From Micropruina glycogenica (lineage in GTDB: Bacteria > Actinomycetota > Actinomycetes > Propionibacteriales > Propionibacteriaceae), in NCBI RefSeq assembly GCF_900289045.1, contig NZ_LT985188.1:1922001-1986000 (forward strand): DNA of 64,000 nt, read 5' to 3'. Under the pieces are notes generated by a model that worked only from the letters and a program-made list of their open reading frames with translations, made no database searches and had not been told where the DNA came from. Numbering within the stretch: position 1 is the first letter of the stretch; every line of letters starts with the position of its first letter. The position numbers were made by a program, and so were the translations under genes. Positions 56,055-64,000 of the stretch are shown in pieces.

Positions 56055-56971
56055 ACTCACCCAAGGCCCTGCGTCGCTGGGCAGTCGCCAACCTGGTCGC
56101 CAACATGGTGATCGTCTGGACGGGCGCGCTGGTGCGGCTCACCGCCTCGGGCCTGGGTTGTTCCACCTGGCCCCAGTGCGACCCCGGTTCGTACGTGCCG
56201 CACCCCGAGGCGCCCTTCCACGCCTTCATCGAGTTCGGCAACCGGCTGCTCACCTTCGTGTTGATCATCGTCGCGCTGGGCACCTACCTCGCCGCCCGCC
56301 GGGCGGTTCGGGCCGGTACGCAGCCGCGGCTGGTCTCGCGGCTGGCCTTCGTCGTGGGCCTGGGCATCATCGGCCAGGCCGTAGTCGGCGGCATCTCGGT
56401 GCTCACCCAGCTCAACCCGTGGGTGGTGGGGCTGCACATGGTGCTGTCCATCGCCCTGATCGTGCTCTGCACCCGCCTGGTGCATGAGGTGTTCGGCCTG
56501 GTGTCCACCGCCGTGCCGAGCGTGCCGTGGCTGCTCACCCAGGCCGTCTTCTACTGCTCGCTGGCCATGATGTACCTGGGCACGGTCACCAGCGGTTCGG
56601 GGCCGCACTCGGGCGACGGCGCCGCCACCCGCAACGGCTTCAACCTGGCTGACGTGGCCCGGTTGCACTCACTCACCATGTGGCTGACGGTGGCGCTCAC
56701 CGTGGTGCTGGTGATTCGTGCCCGCTCGCTGCCGCGCCTGCGCCGGGACGCCCTCGCGGTGCTCGGCGTGGCCGCCCTGCAAGGGGTCATCGGCTACACC
56801 CAGTACCTGCTGCATCTGCCCGAGGCGCTGGTTCTGGCCCATCTGGTGGGCACCACGCTGTACACGGTGGCGGTGGCGCACCTGTGGTTCGGGGTGAAAC
56901 GCGAGGGGGACGAACCCGCTCAGAACACCAGCGGATCGACGGCTGCGGCCAGAAAGACCACGGCCAGGTAG
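56042..56971 (+). CDS. ctaA: heme A synthase (COX15/CtaA)
   Basis: A 309-residue membrane enzyme with eight hydrophobic helices that oxidises heme O to heme A for cytochrome aa3. The first-helix motif GALVRLTASGLGCSTWPQCD, with its Cys pair, and EFGNRLLTF (His replaced by Asn-Arg context typical of CtaA helix) are present. Conserved His residues appear in LHMVLSIAL, RLHSLTMWL and LAHLVGTTLY. The 3' end overlaps the convergent ctaB by 52 bases. Confidence 0.92.
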   Translation: MDVLNSPKALRRWAVANLVANMVIVWTGALVRLTASGLGCSTWPQCDPGSYVPHPEAPFHAFIEFGNRLLTFVLIIVALGTYLAARRAVRAGTQPRLVSRLAFVVGLGIIGQAVVGGISVLTQLNPWVVGLHMVLSIALIVLCTRLVHEVFGLVSTAVPSVPWLLTQAVFYCSLAMMYLGTVTSGSGPHSGDGAATRNGFNLADVARLHSLTMWLTVALTVVLVIRARSLPRLRRDALAVLGVAALQGVIGYTQYLLHLPEALVLAHLVGTTLYTVAVAHLWFGVKREGDEPAQNTSGSTAAARKTTAR

Positions 56972-57834
56972 CTGTTGCTGAGGTGGAACAGGCGCATGGG
57001 CTTGAGCGCCGACTCGGTGAGACCCGCCCGGGCCCGGCGCAGCAGTTGAATCGACTCCACCGTCAGCCACAGGCCCGACACCAGCGCGACCGCGGGGTAC
57101 AGCCAGCCGGTGTGCGCCACCGGCCACAGCAGCAGGCTGACGACCACCGTGATCACGGTGTAAATGACGATGCGCCAGGCAACCGCCGGCGGCTCCATCA
57201 CCACCGGCAGCATCGGCACGTGCGCCTGCTTGTAGTCCTCGCGGTAGCGAAAGGCCAGCGCCCAGGTGTGGGGCGGCGTCCAGAAGAAGACGATCGCGAA
57301 CATCACCAGCGGCGTCCAATCGACGCTGCCGGTCACGGCCGTCCAACCGATCAGGGGCGGAAAGCAGCCCGCGATGCCGCCCCAAACGATGTTCTGTGAG
57401 GTGCGGCGCTTCAACCCCATCGTGTAGACGAACACGTAGTAGGCGTTGGCGGCCAGGGCCAGTGCGGCCGAGAGCCAGTTCGCGCCGAACCCCAGAATCA
57501 GCGCCGACAGCACCCCGAGCACCGAGCCGAACACGTAGGCCTTGGCCGCGGGCACCCGGTTCAGGGCCATCGGACGACGCCGGGTACGCCGCATCTCCGA
57601 GTCGATGTCGGCGTCGAGCACCGAGTTGAAGACATTGGCCGAACCGGCGGCCAACGTGCCGCCGAGCAGCGTCCACACCACCAGTTGCCACGGTGGCACG
57701 CCGCCGGCGGCAAGAAACATGGCCGGCACAGTGGTGACCAGCAGCAGTTCGATGATGCGGGGCTTGGTCAGCGCAACATACGCACGCAGGGTGGACGTGG
57801 GTGCAGTATCGACTGTTGTCACAGCATGATGCAT
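56920..57834 (-). CDS. ctaB: protoheme IX farnesyltransferase (heme O synthase)
   Basis: A UbiA-type prenyltransferase of 304 residues that adds farnesyl to heme B. The substrate motif NVFNSVLDADIDSEMRRTRR (N-x3-D-x3-D type) and YREDYKQAHVPMLPVV are characteristic. About nine hydrophobic helices are seen. The ATG at 57834 is preferred, with GAGGAG nine bases upstream; an upstream TTG is also in frame. It is convergent with ctaA and shares a 52-base 3' overlap. Confidence 0.95.
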   Translation of the reverse strand: MHHAVTTVDTAPTSTLRAYVALTKPRIIELLLVTTVPAMFLAAGGVPPWQLVVWTLLGGTLAAGSANVFNSVLDADIDSEMRRTRRRPMALNRVPAAKAYVFGSVLGVLSALILGFGANWLSAALALAANAYYVFVYTMGLKRRTSQNIVWGGIAGCFPPLIGWTAVTGSVDWTPLVMFAIVFFWTPPHTWALAFRYREDYKQAHVPMLPVVMEPPAVAWRIVIYTVITVVVSLLLWPVAHTGWLYPAVALVSGLWLTVESIQLLRRARAGLTESALKPMRLFHLSNSYLAVVFLAAAVDPLVF

Positions 57835-58102
57835 GCCCAACCACTCCTCATCGCCCGGATCGCGAGCAGTCTAGCCCGAACCGCGCCCGACGCATATCAG
57901 GGCAACCGGCGGGTACGTCGTTGGGCCGACGAGGAAGGGTACCGGGTAGTCCATCGACCGATGAGAACCAGCGGGGTACGTGTCGAGGCGGCACTGCGGA
58001 GCGCGTGATCTGCGGGCCAGAACCACTAAAGTGGCGCGGTACCAGGATCGGTCGCACGGTTGCGACGGCTCGTCCACCACCCAGCAAGGAGCTGATCACC
58101 CC

Positions 58103-59185
58103 ATGAACGAACGTCTCAAGGCCCTCGCCGACGCAGGGGTGTCGATCTGGCTGGACGACCTGTCGCGGGCCCGCCTCACCAGCGGCAACCTGGCCCAGAA
58201 GATCGCCGAGGACTCGGTGTCGGGGGTGACCACCAACCCCACGATCTTCGCCGCCGCACTCGCCCAGGGCGACGATTACGCCGAGCAGGTCAACGCGTTG
58301 GGTGACGAGATCGATGTCGACTACGCGATCAAGCAGCTCACCACCACCGACGTGCGCGACGCGTGCGACCTGTTCGCCGACGTGTACGCGGCGTCCAAGG
58401 GTTACGACGGTCGGGTGTCGATCGAGGTCGCCCCCACGCTGGCCAACAACACCGGCGAAACCATCGCCCAAGCTGCCGAGCTGCACGACCTGGTCGATCG
58501 CGAGAACGTGCTGATCAAGATTCCGGCCACCAAACCCGGCCTGCCGGCCATTCAGCAGACCATCGCCGACGGCATCTCGGTCAACGTCACCCTGATCTTC
58601 TCCGAAGAGCGTTACCGCGAGGTGATGGACGCCTACCTGTCGGGTCTCGAAGCCGCCGACGCCGCCGGCAAGGACCTGTCGACGATCCACTCCGTGGCCT
58701 CGTTCTTCGTGTCGCGCGTCGACGCCGAGGTCGACAAGCGCCTGGAGAAGCTGGGCCGTGACGACCTGAAGTCGAAGACCGCCATCGCCAACGCCCTAGT
58801 CGCCTACGGAGCCTTCGAAGAGGTGTTCGGCTCCGACCGGTTCAAGGCGCTGGCCGCCAAGGGCGCCAACCAGCAGCGTCCACTGTGGGCCTCCACCGGC
58901 ACCAAAGACCCCGGCCTTCCCGACACGCTCTACGTCACGAACCTGGTCGCCGACGGTGTGGTGAACACCATGCCCGAGAAGACCATGGACGCCTTCGCCG
59001 ACCACGGTGAGGTCGGTGAATCCATCGTCGGCAGGGCTGCCGAGGGCCGGGCCGTGCTCGACGAGGTGACTGCTGCCCGGGTTGATCTGGCCGACGTGTT
59101 CGCGGTGCTCGAAGACGAGGGTGTGGAGAAGTTCATCGTGTCATGGAACGAGCTCGTAACCACGGTTGAGAAGGCCATTCACTGA
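58103..59185 (+). CDS. tal: transaldolase
   Basis: A pentose phosphate pathway enzyme of 360 residues, the actinobacterial long type. The Schiff-base Lys is in [14 protein letters not shown], and [10 protein letters not shown] forms the N-terminal strand motif. AAGGAG lies 11 bases upstream of the ATG. Normally a transketolase gene precedes tal in actinomycetes; here ctaB lies 268 bases away instead. Confidence 0.96.
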   Translation: MNERLKALADAGVSIWLDDLSRARLTSGNLAQKIAEDSVSGVTTNPTIFAAALAQGDDYAEQVNALGDEIDVDYAIKQLTTTDVRDACDLFADVYAASKGYDGRVSIEVAPTLANNTGETIAQAAELHDLVDRENVLIKIPATKPGLPAIQQTIADGISVNVTLIFSEERYREVMDAYLSGLEAADAAGKDLSTIHSVASFFVSRVDAEVDKRLEKLGRDDLKSKTAIANALVAYGAFEEVFGSDRFKALAAKGANQQRPLWASTGTKDPGLPDTLYVTNLVADGVVNTMPEKTMDAFADHGEVGESIVGRAAEGRAVLDEVTAARVDLADVFAVLEDEGVEKFIVSWNELVTTVEKAIH

Positions 59186-59229
59186 GAAAGCGGTTGTTTC
59201 AGTAGGGCCGATGCGGCCAGTATGAGCGG

Positions 59230-60771
59230 GTGAGCAACGCCAAGCATTTCGTCAATCCGCTGCGTGATCCGCAAGATCGCCGGCTGCCGCGAATCGCCGG
59301 GCCGTGTGCCCTGGTGTTGTTCGGGGTCACCGGCGATCTGGCGCGCAAGAAGCTGATGCCGGCGATCTACGATCTGGCCAACCGCGGGCTGCTCCCCCCG
59401 GGTTTCGGGCTGATCGGTTTCGCGCGCCGCGATTGGGAGAATCAGGACTTCGCCAAGATCGTGCACGACTCGGTGAAAGAACGGGCCCGCACCCCCTTTC
59501 GCGAAGAGGTGTGGAAGCAGCTGCTCGAGGGCATCAGGTTCGTGCCGGGCACCTTCGACAGCGACGAGTCGTTCCAAACGCTGAAACAGACCCTCGACGA
59601 CCTCGACCAGTCGCAGGGCACGGGCGGCAATCACGCGTTCTACCTGTCAATTCCGCCCAAGGCCTTCGACCAGGTGATCTCGCAGCTGAAGAAGCACGGC
59701 CTGGCCAAGCGCGACCAGCGCGGGGCGTGGAGCCGGGTGGTGATCGAGAAACCCTTCGGTCACGACCTGGCCAGCGCCAACGAGCTGGAGCGCCGGGTCA
59801 GTTCGGTGTTCCACAGCCAGTCGGTGTTCCGAATCGACCACTACCTGGGCAAAGAGACGGTGCAGAACCTGCTGGCGCTGCGCTTCGCCAACGAGCTGTT
59901 CGAGCCGATCTGGAACCGCAACTACGTCGATCACGTGCAGATCACCATGGCTGAAGACATCGGCATCGGGGGCCGCGCGGGTTACTACGACGGCGTCGGC
60001 GCCGCCCGCGACGTGATTCAGAACCACCTGCTGCAGTTGCTGGCGCTGACCGCCATGGAAGAGCCGACATCGTTCGACGCCGACCAGCTACGTGCCGAGA
60101 AGCGCAAGGCGCTGGCCGCCGCCCGACCGCCCAAAGACATCGCCGCTCACACCGCGCGGGGGCAGTACCTGGGCGGCTGGGCCGGCGGCAAGCAGGTGCT
60201 GGGCTACCTCGAAGAAGAAGGCATCAGCCCGCAGTCGCAGACCGAGACCTACGCGGCGATCCGGGTCGACATCGACAACCGGCGCTGGGCCGGGGTGCCG
60301 TTCTACCTGCGCTCGGCCAAACGCATGCCGCGCCGGGTCACTGAGATCGCACTCAACCTGCGCCGCGCCCCGCACCTGCCGTTCAGCCAGACCGACACCG
60401 AGGCGCTGGGCAGCAACGCCCTGGTACTGCGCATTCAGCCCGACGAGGGCATCACGTTGCGGTTCGGAGCCAAGGTGCCCGCCACGCTGATGGAGATTCG
60501 CGACGTCACCATGGACTTCGCCTACGGCACGTCGTTCGCCGAGTCGAGCCCAGAGGCCTACGAGAGGTTGATTCTCGACGTGCTGCTGGGCGACCCGCCG
60601 CTGTTCCCCCAGCACGAAGAGGTGGAGCTGTCGTGGAAGATCCTCGACCCGATTCTCGACTTCTGGGCCGATCTCGACACCCAACCCGAGGGGTATGCGT
60701 CAGGCACGTGGGGGCCGGCCAGTGGCATCACCATGCTCGCCCGCGACGGTTTTGTCTGGCGTCGGCCATAA
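59230..60771 (+). CDS. zwf: glucose-6-phosphate 1-dehydrogenase
   Basis: Zwf oxidises glucose 6-phosphate with NADP+, the first step of the oxidative pentose phosphate pathway. It has 513 residues. Motifs: GVTGDLARKKLMPAIY (coenzyme binding), EKPFGHD and the catalytic RIDHYLGKE. It starts with GTG, 44 bases after tal, and heads the zwf-opcA-pgl set. Confidence 0.97.
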   Translation: MSNAKHFVNPLRDPQDRRLPRIAGPCALVLFGVTGDLARKKLMPAIYDLANRGLLPPGFGLIGFARRDWENQDFAKIVHDSVKERARTPFREEVWKQLLEGIRFVPGTFDSDESFQTLKQTLDDLDQSQGTGGNHAFYLSIPPKAFDQVISQLKKHGLAKRDQRGAWSRVVIEKPFGHDLASANELERRVSSVFHSQSVFRIDHYLGKETVQNLLALRFANELFEPIWNRNYVDHVQITMAEDIGIGGRAGYYDGVGAARDVIQNHLLQLLALTAMEEPTSFDADQLRAEKRKALAAARPPKDIAAHTARGQYLGGWAGGKQVLGYLEEEGISPQSQTETYAAIRVDIDNRRWAGVPFYLRSAKRMPRRVTEIALNLRRAPHLPFSQTDTEALGSNALVLRIQPDEGITLRFGAKVPATLMEIRDVTMDFAYGTSFAESSPEAYERLILDVLLGDPPLFPQHEEVELSWKILDPILDFWADLDTQPEGYASGTWGPASGITMLARDGFVWRRP

Positions 60772-60787
60772 TCGAGGGGAATCAACC

Positions 60788-61717
60788 ATGATCATCACTG
60801 TTCCCGACACCAACGCCACCGGCATTCACATGGCCCTGGTGAAGGCACGGCACAACATCGGCGTCGCCTCGTCGATGGTGTTCACCATGATCGTCATCGC
60901 CGACCTGCGGCACTACGACGCGGCTCTCGAGGCCTGTCAGAACGCCGGCCGCGAGCACCCGTCACGCATCATTCTGGTCACCAACGGTCAGGCGAAGGCC
61001 GACCGGGTCGACGCCGAGATCCGGCTCGGCGAACAGGTGCCCGGCGAGGTCATCTCGCTCAGGTTCCACGGCGAACTCACCGAGCATCGCGCCTCGGTCG
61101 TACTGCCCCTGCTGCTGCCCGACTCCCCCGTCGTGGCCTGGTGGCCCGCCAGCGCACCCGACAAGCCCGGTGAAGACCCCCTGGGCAAGCTGGCTCTGCG
61201 GCGCATCACCGACGCCATGGGCTCGTCCAAGCCCATCGCCGCGATCGAGCGCCGGGCCCGTAACTACTCCCCCGGCGACACCGACCTGACCTGGACCAGG
61301 CTCACCCCGTGGCGGGCGTTGCTGGCCGCCGCGGTCGACTCGTACCCTTCGCCGATCGTCGACGTCGAGGTCGAGGGTGCGCCCGACAACGCCGGCAGCA
61401 TGCTGCTGTCGGCGTGGCTCGAGAGCCGGCTCGGCATACCGGTGAAGCGCAGTGAGTCGGGCAAGGGGGTGGGCATCACGCACGTCTCGCTGAAGACCGA
61501 GAACGGCGCCATCACCATCGACCGAGAAGACGGACGAATGGCCACCTTCTCGGCCCCTGGCCTGCCCTGCCGCCAGATCGCCCTGCGCCGTCGCGAACTC
61601 AGCGCTTTGATCACCGAAGAGCTGCGCCGGCTCGACGTCGACGACATCTTCGCCGCATCGATGAGCACGCTGGTCGACCGTTGCGAGCGACGTGACACCG
61701 AGAAGGCCCGCCGTTGA
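60788..61717 (+). CDS. opcA: glucose-6-phosphate dehydrogenase assembly protein OpcA
   Basis: A 309-residue actinobacterial/cyanobacterial protein that activates or assembles Zwf. The family pattern is MIITVPDTNATGIHMALVKA, with VLPLLLPDSPVVAWWP in the core. GAGGGG sits ahead of the ATG. It lies 16 bases after zwf and overlaps pgl by four bases. Confidence 0.93.
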   Translation: MIITVPDTNATGIHMALVKARHNIGVASSMVFTMIVIADLRHYDAALEACQNAGREHPSRIILVTNGQAKADRVDAEIRLGEQVPGEVISLRFHGELTEHRASVVLPLLLPDSPVVAWWPASAPDKPGEDPLGKLALRRITDAMGSSKPIAAIERRARNYSPGDTDLTWTRLTPWRALLAAAVDSYPSPIVDVEVEGAPDNAGSMLLSAWLESRLGIPVKRSESGKGVGITHVSLKTENGAITIDREDGRMATFSAPGLPCRQIALRRRELSALITEELRRLDVDDIFAASMSTLVDRCERRDTEKARR

Positions 61718-62445
61718 CCGATCAGCTGCTCCGGTTCACCGACTCGACAGAGTTGGCGAACCGGGCTGCGGGCATGCTCGTCACCCAGATCGCGCACTAC
61801 CAGCAGGATCCCGACCGCATCGTGCACCTCTGCCTCACCGGCGGACGCATCGCGCTGCGCGTCTATGAGAGCTTCGGTGGACGGCTCGAGGCGGCGGGCG
61901 CCGACCCGGGCCGCATGGAACTGTGGTGGAGCGACGACCGGTTCTCCGCCACCGACGACCCGGCCCGGCACGCTGGCCCGGCGCTGGCCCTGATGGCCGG
62001 CAAGTTCCAGCTCGACCCGGCCCGCACCCACCCCATGCCTGCGGCCGACGGCGTGATCGACGCCGATGCGGCAGCCGCCACCTACGCCAAAGAACTGGGC
62101 GACGTGGTGTTCGACATCTGCCTGCTCAGCATCGGCCAAGAAGGCCACGTGGCGGGCATCTTTCCCGACCACGAATCGTTCGAGCCCCAGTCGTCCACGG
62201 TGATCGGGCTGAGCGGCTCACCCAAGGGCGAGGTTGACCGGATCTCACTCACGGTGCCTGCGCTGGAACGTTCGGCCGAGGTGTGGTTTCTGGCCAACGG
62301 TGACGACAAGGCCGACGCGGTGGCGCAGGCACTGTCGGGGTCGCCGGACACCCCGGCGGGCCAGGTGCGCGGCCGCGAGGCCACCAAATGGTTCATCGAC
62401 CGCGACGCCGGCCGAGAACTCCCCTGGTTCGAGTGCGACTGGTGA
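61714..62445 (+). CDS. pgl: 6-phosphogluconolactonase
   Basis: A 243-residue enzyme that hydrolyses 6-phosphogluconolactone. The motifs LTGGRIALRVYESFG, WWSDDRFSATDDPARH and GQEGHVAGIFPDH (catalytic His) are present. It begins with TTG overlapping the opcA stop (TTGA). A short stem AGCGTC/GACGCT directly follows the stop codon and may be a weak terminator. Confidence 0.95.
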   Translation: MTDQLLRFTDSTELANRAAGMLVTQIAHYQQDPDRIVHLCLTGGRIALRVYESFGGRLEAAGADPGRMELWWSDDRFSATDDPARHAGPALALMAGKFQLDPARTHPMPAADGVIDADAAAATYAKELGDVVFDICLLSIGQEGHVAGIFPDHESFEPQSSTVIGLSGSPKGEVDRISLTVPALERSAEVWFLANGDDKADAVAQALSGSPDTPAGQVRGREATKWFIDRDAGRELPWFECDW

Positions 62446-62746
62446 GCGTCTCGCCGACGCTTCTCGACCCCCGTTAGTTGCCGCTGCGTGGGTGTTACGT
62501 CATGCCGGGGCCGAGACACGTCACCAGATCGGCCTGCCGAGACCGTTCTGCGTCGCGAAACATATGACGTCCAACCCAGCCGCCGCGCCGTCGCGCCTGC
62601 ACAGTCATGCACAACTGAAGCTTGGTCGATTGGAGACGCCAGTGTGAAGCGGAGCGGGGGCACACGCAACCGGCCAAGAGAGATCCCGGCGTTCGCCGGG
62701 ATGACGGGGAACGCCGTGATGTCGGGACCGCCGAAGGAACGAAGGG
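62446..62746. other. intergenic region between pgl and rbpA
   Basis: 300 bases between convergent genes. It begins with a six-base stem AGCGTC/GACGCT after pgl and contains one REP-like palindrome (62680-62703). No gene is supported. Both transcripts probably end here. Confidence 0.6.
62680..62703. repeat. REP-like palindrome copy, inverted orientation
   Basis: GAGATCCCGGCGTTCGCCGG followed by GATG is the reverse complement of the unit found in tandem near rpsB (one changed base or none in the 24-base core). It lies between convergent genes, as usual for such repeats. Confidence 0.85.
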
Positions 62747-63103
62747 TCAGTAGATGACTTCACCCGCAGCACGACGGGCGCGCAGGCCCTCCAGCGCTTC
62801 GGTGAGAATCGCCTCCGCTTCGGCGTCGCTACGGCGTTCCTTCACGTAGGCGAGGTGCGTCTTGTACGGCTGAATCTTCGGGGGCGGCGGCGGGTTCTCA
62901 GAGTCGAGGTTCGCCGGCAGCCCGCAGCGGGGGCAGTCCCAGGTTTCGGGTACGACCGCGTCCGCGGCGAAGGCAGGACGGGTCTCATGCCGGTTCGAGC
63001 AGAAGTACGAGACGTACAACCGGGGGGCGGAATCGCCCCGCTCGGCCTCGCCCATCGGCCCGGCGCCGACCCGGCTCCCCCGAATCGCGCTACCACCAAC
63101 CAC
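62747..63103 (-). CDS. rbpA: RNA polymerase-binding protein RbpA, zinc-binding type
   Basis: A 118-residue actinobacterial activator that binds sigma factors and stabilises open promoter complexes. The N-terminal tail AIRGSRVGAG is followed by the core, with zinc ligands in CSNRH (C-x3-H) and CPRC, as in the Streptomyces protein; the Mycobacterium version lacks zinc. The C-terminal sigma-interaction helix is KERRSDAEAEAILTEALEGL. The start is GTG with AAGGAG eight bases upstream. Confidence 0.94.
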   Translation of the reverse strand: MVGGSAIRGSRVGAGPMGEAERGDSAPRLYVSYFCSNRHETRPAFAADAVVPETWDCPRCGLPANLDSENPPPPPKIQPYKTHLAYVKERRSDAEAEAILTEALEGLRARRAAGEVIY

Positions 63104-63166
63104 GTGTGTTTCTCCTTGTCAGATTGCCCGGGACGGGCGGGGGGAAGGGACCGCGCCGACCGGCGC

Positions 63167-63430
63167 TTACAGGGTGCCGAAGTCGGGGAAGAACCGGTAC
63201 AGCACCAGCAGTCCGAAGATTGCGGCCAACCACACCAGACCGATCACGACGGTCAGCCGGTCGAGCGTGCGCTCGGCCGCCGACGAACCGCCCATCGAGG
63301 TGGACATGCCGCCGCCGAACAGGTCAGACATGCCGCCACCACGACCCTTGTGCAACAGCACGAACATCGCCAGAACGACGCTGGTCAGGATCAGAACGAT
63401 GGACAAGGTCAGAATCGGCCAGGTCAACAT
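63167..63430 (-). CDS. secG: protein-export translocon subunit SecG
   Basis: An 87-residue protein with two transmembrane helices (ILTLSIVLILTSVVLAMFVL, VVIGLVWLAAIFGLLVLYRF) and the conserved loop LLHKGRGGGMSDLFGGG. It is part of the SecYEG channel. The ATG at 63430 (MLTWPILT) fits the family length; the frame opens five codons earlier. It lies downstream of tpiA, the usual tpiA-secG order. Confidence 0.95.
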   Translation of the reverse strand: MLTWPILTLSIVLILTSVVLAMFVLLHKGRGGGMSDLFGGGMSTSMGGSSAAERTLDRLTVVIGLVWLAAIFGLLVLYRFFPDFGTL

Positions 63431-63505
63431 GGGCACAACAATCACAGGGTGAATCCTAACTCACCAACTGACAACGACCCATTCGGGTGTTGTGGCCTGA
63501 ACGGA

Positions 63506-64000
63506 TCAGGCGCGCTGGTAGAAGGTGACGATCTTGGCGAACTCGGCAGCGTCCAGGCTGGCCCCACCGACCAACCCACCGTCGACGTCGGGCTGCGCCA
63601 TCAGTTCGACGATGTTCGACGACTTGGCCGAACCCCCGTACTGAATGCGCACCGCGTCGGCAGCGGCCTGACCGACCAGTTCGGCCACCCGGCCGCGGAT
63701 CGCTCCGCAGACCTCCTGGGCGTCCTCTGGGGTCGCCACCTCGCCGGTGCCGATCGCCCAGACCGGCTCGTAGGCGATCACCAGGGCGCCTACCTCGTCG
63801 GCGCTGAGCCCCGCCAGCACCTTGTCGACCTGGGCCAGCACGAACGGCACGTGCTCGCCCGCCTTGCGCACGTCGAGCTTCTCGCCCACGCAGACGATCG
63901 GCGTCATGCCGGCCGCCTGCACCACCTTGGCCTTGGAGTTGACGATCTCGTCGGTCTCGCCGTGGTAGTCGCGACGCTCGGAGTGCCCGACCACGACGTA
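63506..64000 (-). CDS. tpiA: triose-phosphate isomerase, 5' end outside window
   Basis: The C-terminal ~164 residues of TpiA, which interconverts dihydroxyacetone phosphate and glyceraldehyde 3-phosphate. The visible part starts at [10 protein letters not shown] and includes the catalytic Glu motif [11 protein letters not shown], the YGGSAKSSN phosphate-binding segment and [14 protein letters not shown]. The gene runs off the right edge, so the N-terminal third with the catalytic Lys and His is not seen. Confidence 0.96.
   Translation of the reverse strand, partial: YVVVGHSERRDYHGETDEIVNSKAKVVQAAGMTPIVCVGEKLDVRKAGEHVPFVLAQVDKVLAGLSADEVGALVIAYEPVWAIGTGEVATPEDAQEVCGAIRGRVAELVGQAAADAVRIQYGGSAKSSNIVELMAQPDVDGGLVGGASLDAAEFAKIVTFYQRA

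Overview
The window is 64 kb of high-GC DNA with strong third-position GC bias and many ATGA/GTGA gene overlaps. It looks like the chromosome of an aerobic actinomycete (Actinomycetota). Supporting markers are a zinc-type RbpA, an InhA-type enoyl reductase, a SUF operon with a Rieske ferredoxin, OpcA, and the order frr-cdsA-rlmN-dxr-M50 protease. A position within or near Propionibacteriales is plausible, but the sequence alone does not settle genus or family. SURF1, CtaA and CtaB imply a heme A (aa3-type) terminal oxidase.

Layout. 1-12.2 kb, minus strand: translation and envelope genes in the order rpsB-tsf-pyrH-frr-cdsA-rlmN, then dxr and the site-2 protease. An inserted set lies between rlmN and dxr: an aldehyde dehydrogenase, a LOG protein, a universal stress protein, two CrcB fluoride channel subunits and a frameshifted hypothetical gene. 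12.6-24.2 kb: a double-M23 envelope peptidase, XerC-like recombinase, peptide deformylase, YbjN protein, serine hydrolase, SpoU methyltransferase, SBF-like transporter, stomatin/NfeD pair, ABC ATPase, FabI/FabG, DUF3099 and SURF1. 24.2-35.8 kb: an insertion-sequence zone. One ~1.29 kb integrase-type IS is interrupted by an IS1182-type and an IS630-type element. Identical-looking copies of the last two lie 4 kb downstream, and a normal-looking four-gene block (SDR, RlmA-like, LLM oxidoreductase, M20 hydrolase) sits between the arrays. 36-44 kb: an ABC-F gene, then an accessory island. The island is a putative operon with two TACAGT..ACTGTA operators; it encodes a GNAT protein, NmrA-like protein, SnoaL-like protein, broken methyltransferase, TetR regulator and an unusual methyltransferase. 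A resolvase remnant abuts a MarR gene at its edge. 44-64 kb: a block with the gene order known from Mycobacterium and relatives: sufT-sufU-sufS-sufC-Rieske-sufD-sufB-sufR, ABC exporter-ctaA, ctaB, tal-zwf-opcA-pgl, rbpA, secG, tpiA. Two departures stand out: a divergent membrane pyrophosphatase plus glycosyltransferase inserted after sufR, and no transketolase gene before tal.

Functional threads: isoprenoid and phospholipid precursor synthesis (dxr, cdsA, fabI, fabG), Fe-S cluster assembly under SufR control, heme A formation for cytochrome oxidase, and the oxidative pentose phosphate pathway. The left end truncates the M50 protease gene and the right end truncates tpiA. I found no rRNA, tRNA or CRISPR array. 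The most unusual signals are the reciprocal CTAG-targeted IS arrays, the TetR-operator island with its novel-looking methyltransferase, and the pyrophosphatase insertion. I cannot claim a proven new system.
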